A stretch of 63,482 nucleotides of DNA from the NCBI GenBank assembly GCA_964461135.1, contig CAYWTB010000018.1, forward strand, positions 1-63,482, in the 5' to 3' direction. Every line of letters begins with the position of its first letter. Position 1 is the first letter of the stretch. The notes under the pieces were generated by a model. That model searched no databases. It had not been told where the DNA came from and was given only the letters and a program-made list of their open reading frames with translations. Positions 61,170-63,482 of the stretch are shown piece after piece. The stretch is from RQOF01 sp964461135. Its GTDB lineage: Bacteria; Calditrichota; Calditrichia; RBG-13-44-9. Both the position numbers and the translations under genes were made by a program.

Positions 61170-61568
61170 ATGGAACAATCCATGGCTCAACCAGCAACCC
61201 AGGAAGCTCAAATTCTGAATCAGATTCAGCAGGTCAGTAATAATATGACCGGCTGGTTGAAATTTCTGGGGATCATGAATATAATTTCCGGCGCTCTAAC
61301 CGCCCTCAGTCTGTGGGGCATTATCATTGCCTGGCTTCCAATATGGCTGGGCATTCTGCTGCTGCAGGCCGGAAATAAAATCAGTTCAGCCCAATTCAGC
61401 AACAACCGGGGTGAACTTGTCCAGATGATGGATAAACTCCGCCTGTATTTCATTATTCAGGGTGTGCTGATTATCGTATCCATCGTCCTGGTCATAGTAG
61501 GAGTAGCGGTATTCGGAGGATTGCTGCTTAAATACTTTCACGGCGGCGGAAATTTAAATACTTTTTGA
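61170..61568 (+). CDS. DUF5362-family membrane protein
   Basis: This 132-residue protein has a polar N-terminus (MEQSMAQPATQEAQILNQIQ) and three hydrophobic helices near residues 32-48, 51-66 and 90-118. The segment LGIMNIISGALTALSLWGII, followed by a short charged loop, matches DUF5362. It may be a small membrane scaffold. A CACAGGAGG site precedes the ATG. It converges with the PhoH gene, 71 bases apart. Confidence 0.75.
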   Translation: MEQSMAQPATQEAQILNQIQQVSNNMTGWLKFLGIMNIISGALTALSLWGIIIAWLPIWLGILLLQAGNKISSAQFSNNRGELVQMMDKLRLYFIIQGVLIIVSIVLVIVGVAVFGGLLLKYFHGGGNLNTF

Positions 61569-61639
61569 GGATCAGGTAAAAGCACGATAGACTGTCATCA
61601 ACCGGCAGCAGGTCGGTAAGGGTAATTTCATTCCTGTAT

Positions 61640-62959
61640 TTACAGCAGATTGCTGGCCAGCTCGGCCAGGAGAGAGCGTTCGCCCTTTTCCAGCGTGATA
61701 TGGGCATAGAGCTGCTGTCCCTTCATGCGGTCAATCAGGAAGGTAAGTCCGTTGCTCTGGGCATCCAGATAAGGGGTATCAATCTGGTACGGATCTCCGG
61801 TAAAAATGATTTTGGTACCCTCGCCGGCCCTTGTAATAATAGTTTTGACTTCATGCGGGGTCAGATTCTGGGCCTCATCCACAATAAAAAATATTCTTTC
61901 CAGGCTCCTGCCGCGAATATAGGTGAGCGGTGCAATATGTAATTTTTCCTGCTCCAGCAATTCACCAATCCGTTTATGGGCTTTATCATTCTCATTAAAC
62001 TGGTTTTTGATCACATTCAGATTATCAAACAACGGCTGCATGTAGGGATCGAGTTTGGCTTCCAGATTGCCGGGCAGGTAACCCAGATCCTTATTGGATA
62101 ACGGAATGATGGGCCGGGCCAGGTAGATCTGCTGATAGTGCTTACGGACTTCCAGAGCAGCCGCCAGGGCGATAAGGGTTTTTCCTGTGCCGGCTTTACC
62201 GGACAACGTTACCAGCATAATATCCGGATTCGTCAGGGCATTCATGGCGAAGGTCTGTTCTGCGTTGCGGGGTGAAATGCCATAGGCGCTTCTTTTTTCA
62301 ACCCGCCGGATGGCATTTTCGCCTGAATTATACACCGCAAGTGCAGATTTCTGGTTGTTCTTCAGTATCAGGTATTCATTTGGGAATAAATTTTCCAGTT
62401 CCGTTGCGGCAGGTTCAACCATCCCATCCGGCCGGTAAAGCTGATCGATAAAGGTGTCCGGAAAGTCATAAACCACCCGCTTTCCGCCATACAGTTTTTC
62501 TATGTCCTGAATGCGGTCTGTGAAATAATCCTGGGCCAGAATACCCAGCGATTTTGCTTTCAGCCGCAAATTTACATCCTTTGATACAAATATTACTACC
62601 CGGTTATCCAGATGATGGGTCAGGTAATATGCCACACTTAAAATCCGGTGATCCAGCTTGCTGTCGGAAAAAATCTGATCCACTTCCGGCTCATGCTGGT
62701 GCTCGGTGATGATCTGGATCTTACCCTTACCGGGCCCCAGGGAGACTCCTTTCTTGACCAGTTTGTCCCCGGACAGATCATCCAGGATCCGGATGAATTC
62801 ACGCGCATTGTAATGAATCTGATCGGTGCCCCTTTTGAAATTATCAATTTCTTCCAGAACGGGAATGGGAATGACGATATCATTGTCCTGGAAACTATGA
62901 ATACAGTTGTAATCATGCAAAATGACGTTGGTATCCAGGATAAAGGTTTTCTTTTTCAT
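61640..62959 (-). CDS. PIN-PhoH fusion ATPase/ribonuclease
   Basis: This 439-residue protein has an N-terminal PIN nuclease domain (about 1-145: FILDTNVILHDYNC, PVLEEIDNFKRG; acidic residues kept) and a C-terminal PhoH helicase-like ATPase domain. Walker A is TLSGKAGTGKTLIALAA near 255 and Walker B IFFIVDEAQNLTPHEVK near 358, with RSLERIF before it. PhoH2-type proteins unwind and cleave RNA. The first 88 codons and about 100 bases upstream are repeated in tandem at 63.0-63.4 kb. The intact gene uses the inner copy of the upstream region. Confidence 0.92.
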   Translation of the reverse strand: MKKKTFILDTNVILHDYNCIHSFQDNDIVIPIPVLEEIDNFKRGTDQIHYNAREFIRILDDLSGDKLVKKGVSLGPGKGKIQIITEHQHEPEVDQIFSDSKLDHRILSVAYYLTHHLDNRVVIFVSKDVNLRLKAKSLGILAQDYFTDRIQDIEKLYGGKRVVYDFPDTFIDQLYRPDGMVEPAATELENLFPNEYLILKNNQKSALAVYNSGENAIRRVEKRSAYGISPRNAEQTFAMNALTNPDIMLVTLSGKAGTGKTLIALAAALEVRKHYQQIYLARPIIPLSNKDLGYLPGNLEAKLDPYMQPLFDNLNVIKNQFNENDKAHKRIGELLEQEKLHIAPLTYIRGRSLERIFFIVDEAQNLTPHEVKTIITRAGEGTKIIFTGDPYQIDTPYLDAQSNGLTFLIDRMKGQQLYAHITLEKGERSLLAELASNLL

Positions 62960-63063
62960 TGGAATTAACCCCTGTGTAAATTTAATGGATATAGTATCCG
63001 GTAATTTTAAAAATTAACATTGAAAATAAACGGAAGCAATCAGGCCGGTATTTTTTTTATATC
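62696..63063. repeat. Tandem duplication, copy 1 (368 bp)
   Basis: Direct repeat unit of 368 bases spanning the 5' part of the PIN-PhoH gene and its upstream region. It is followed immediately by an identical copy. The unit begins CTGGTGCTCGG and ends TTTATATC. The breakpoint shows a 3-base CTG overlap between the two outer edges. I saw no difference between copies. Confidence 0.88.
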
Positions 63064-63327
63064 CTGGTGCTCGGTGATGATCTGGATCTTACCCTTACCG
63101 GGCCCCAGGGAGACTCCTTTCTTGACCAGTTTGTCCCCGGACAGATCATCCAGGATCCGGATGAATTCACGCGCATTGTAATGAATCTGATCGGTGCCCC
63201 TTTTGAAATTATCAATTTCTTCCAGAACGGGAATGGGAATGACGATATCATTGTCCTGGAAACTATGAATACAGTTGTAATCATGCAAAATGACGTTGGT
63301 ATCCAGGATAAAGGTTTTCTTTTTCAT
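63040..63327 (-). pseudogene. Truncated duplicate of the PIN-PhoH gene
   Basis: The first 88 residues are identical to the intact PIN-PhoH protein up to IITEHQ. After the duplication junction the frame reads DIKKIPA and stops, giving 95 residues. It lacks the end of the PIN domain and all of the ATPase, so it is non-functional or a small PIN-like fragment. It lies upstream of the intact gene, in the same direction, next to the native upstream region. Confidence 0.85.
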
Positions 63328-63431
63328 TGGAATTAACCCCTGTGTAAATTTAATGGATATAGTATCCGGTAATTTTAAAAATTAACATTGAAAATAAACG
63401 GAAGCAATCAGGCCGGTATTTTTTTTATATC
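63064..63431. repeat. Tandem duplication, copy 2 (368 bp)
   Basis: Identical by eye to 62696-63063. The next bases CTG (63432-63434) continue the match, then diverge (AAGTCG). Since the window ends 50 bases later, an assembly artefact at a contig edge is possible as well as a real duplication. Confidence 0.88.
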
Positions 63432-63482
63432 CTGAAGTCGTAAAAAGTTATGAATCTCCTGGCGTTTGTAGTAGAATGTTTT

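Noticed and set aside
1..63482. tRNA, rRNA or CRISPR array
   Set aside because: I looked for T-arm-like GGTTCGAATCC strings, rRNA-like blocks and regular spaced repeats. None was convincing. A tRNAscan or CRISPR search would settle it.

Overview
The window is a gene-dense chromosomal segment (about 58 protein genes, no rRNA, tRNA or CRISPR seen) from a Gram-negative bacterium. It encodes a Kdo transferase (WaaA), an outer-membrane secretin, SurA-type periplasmic chaperones, an OmpA-family protein, several lipoproteins and a class A penicillin-binding protein. UvrA resembles Bacteroidota-type sequences, and the DUF4292 and TPR lipoproteins and pseudopilin types also fit the FCB superphylum. 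Good AGGAGG-type ribosome sites argue against Bacteroidota proper. My best guess, by inference only, is a Calditrichota/Marinimicrobia-like lineage.

Layout. 1-3.4 kb: MmgE/PrpD enzyme, a convergent TPR lipoprotein and a membrane protein. 3.7-11.4 kb (+): mfd, three parvulin-type (PpiC/SurA) periplasmic chaperones and a PqqD-like protein. 11.4-17.2 kb (-): HNH protein, LpoA-like TPR/periplasmic-binding fusion, DUF429 protein, sugar-phosphate isomerase-like TIM barrel and aspA. 17.4-30.1 kb (-): an 11-gene type IV pilus-like operon read in the order major pilin, pilC, pilB, three pilin-like proteins, pilT, a pilM-pilN fusion, a pilO-pilP fusion, secretin, Big-domain protein. It is closed by a strong bidirectional terminator and has another terminator right after the pilin gene. 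31-36.8 kb (-): pgeF/beta-barrel/uppP, an OmpA-family protein and nadE. 37.1-40.8 kb (+): EIIA-Ntr, PII-like, DUF2007-like, ClC channel and SpoU methyltransferase. 41-47.3 kb: CPBP protease, then (-) alaX-like/DUF2378-like/satD-like and feoAB. 48-50.7 kb: uvrA. 51.2-55.8 kb (-): PBP1A, rsgA, waaA. 56-61.6 kb (+): TPR lipoprotein, DUF4292 lipoprotein, two family-2 glycosyltransferases, a dUTPase-fold protein and a DUF5362 protein. 61.6-63.4 kb (-): a PIN-PhoH ATPase whose 5' end is duplicated in tandem.

The most unusual system is the pilus operon. All four pilin-like proteins start with a membrane helix within a few residues and lack the charged leader and Glu5 of normal prepilins. The inner-membrane alignment proteins are fused into two polypeptides, and the retraction-type ATPase has lost the acidic residues of its Asp box. 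A pair of nearly identical 131-bp inverted-repeat elements 20 kb apart (30.7 and 50.8 kb), with a possible decayed third copy at 47.5 kb, are MITE-like repeats. The 368-bp tandem duplication at the right edge could be real or an assembly artefact.
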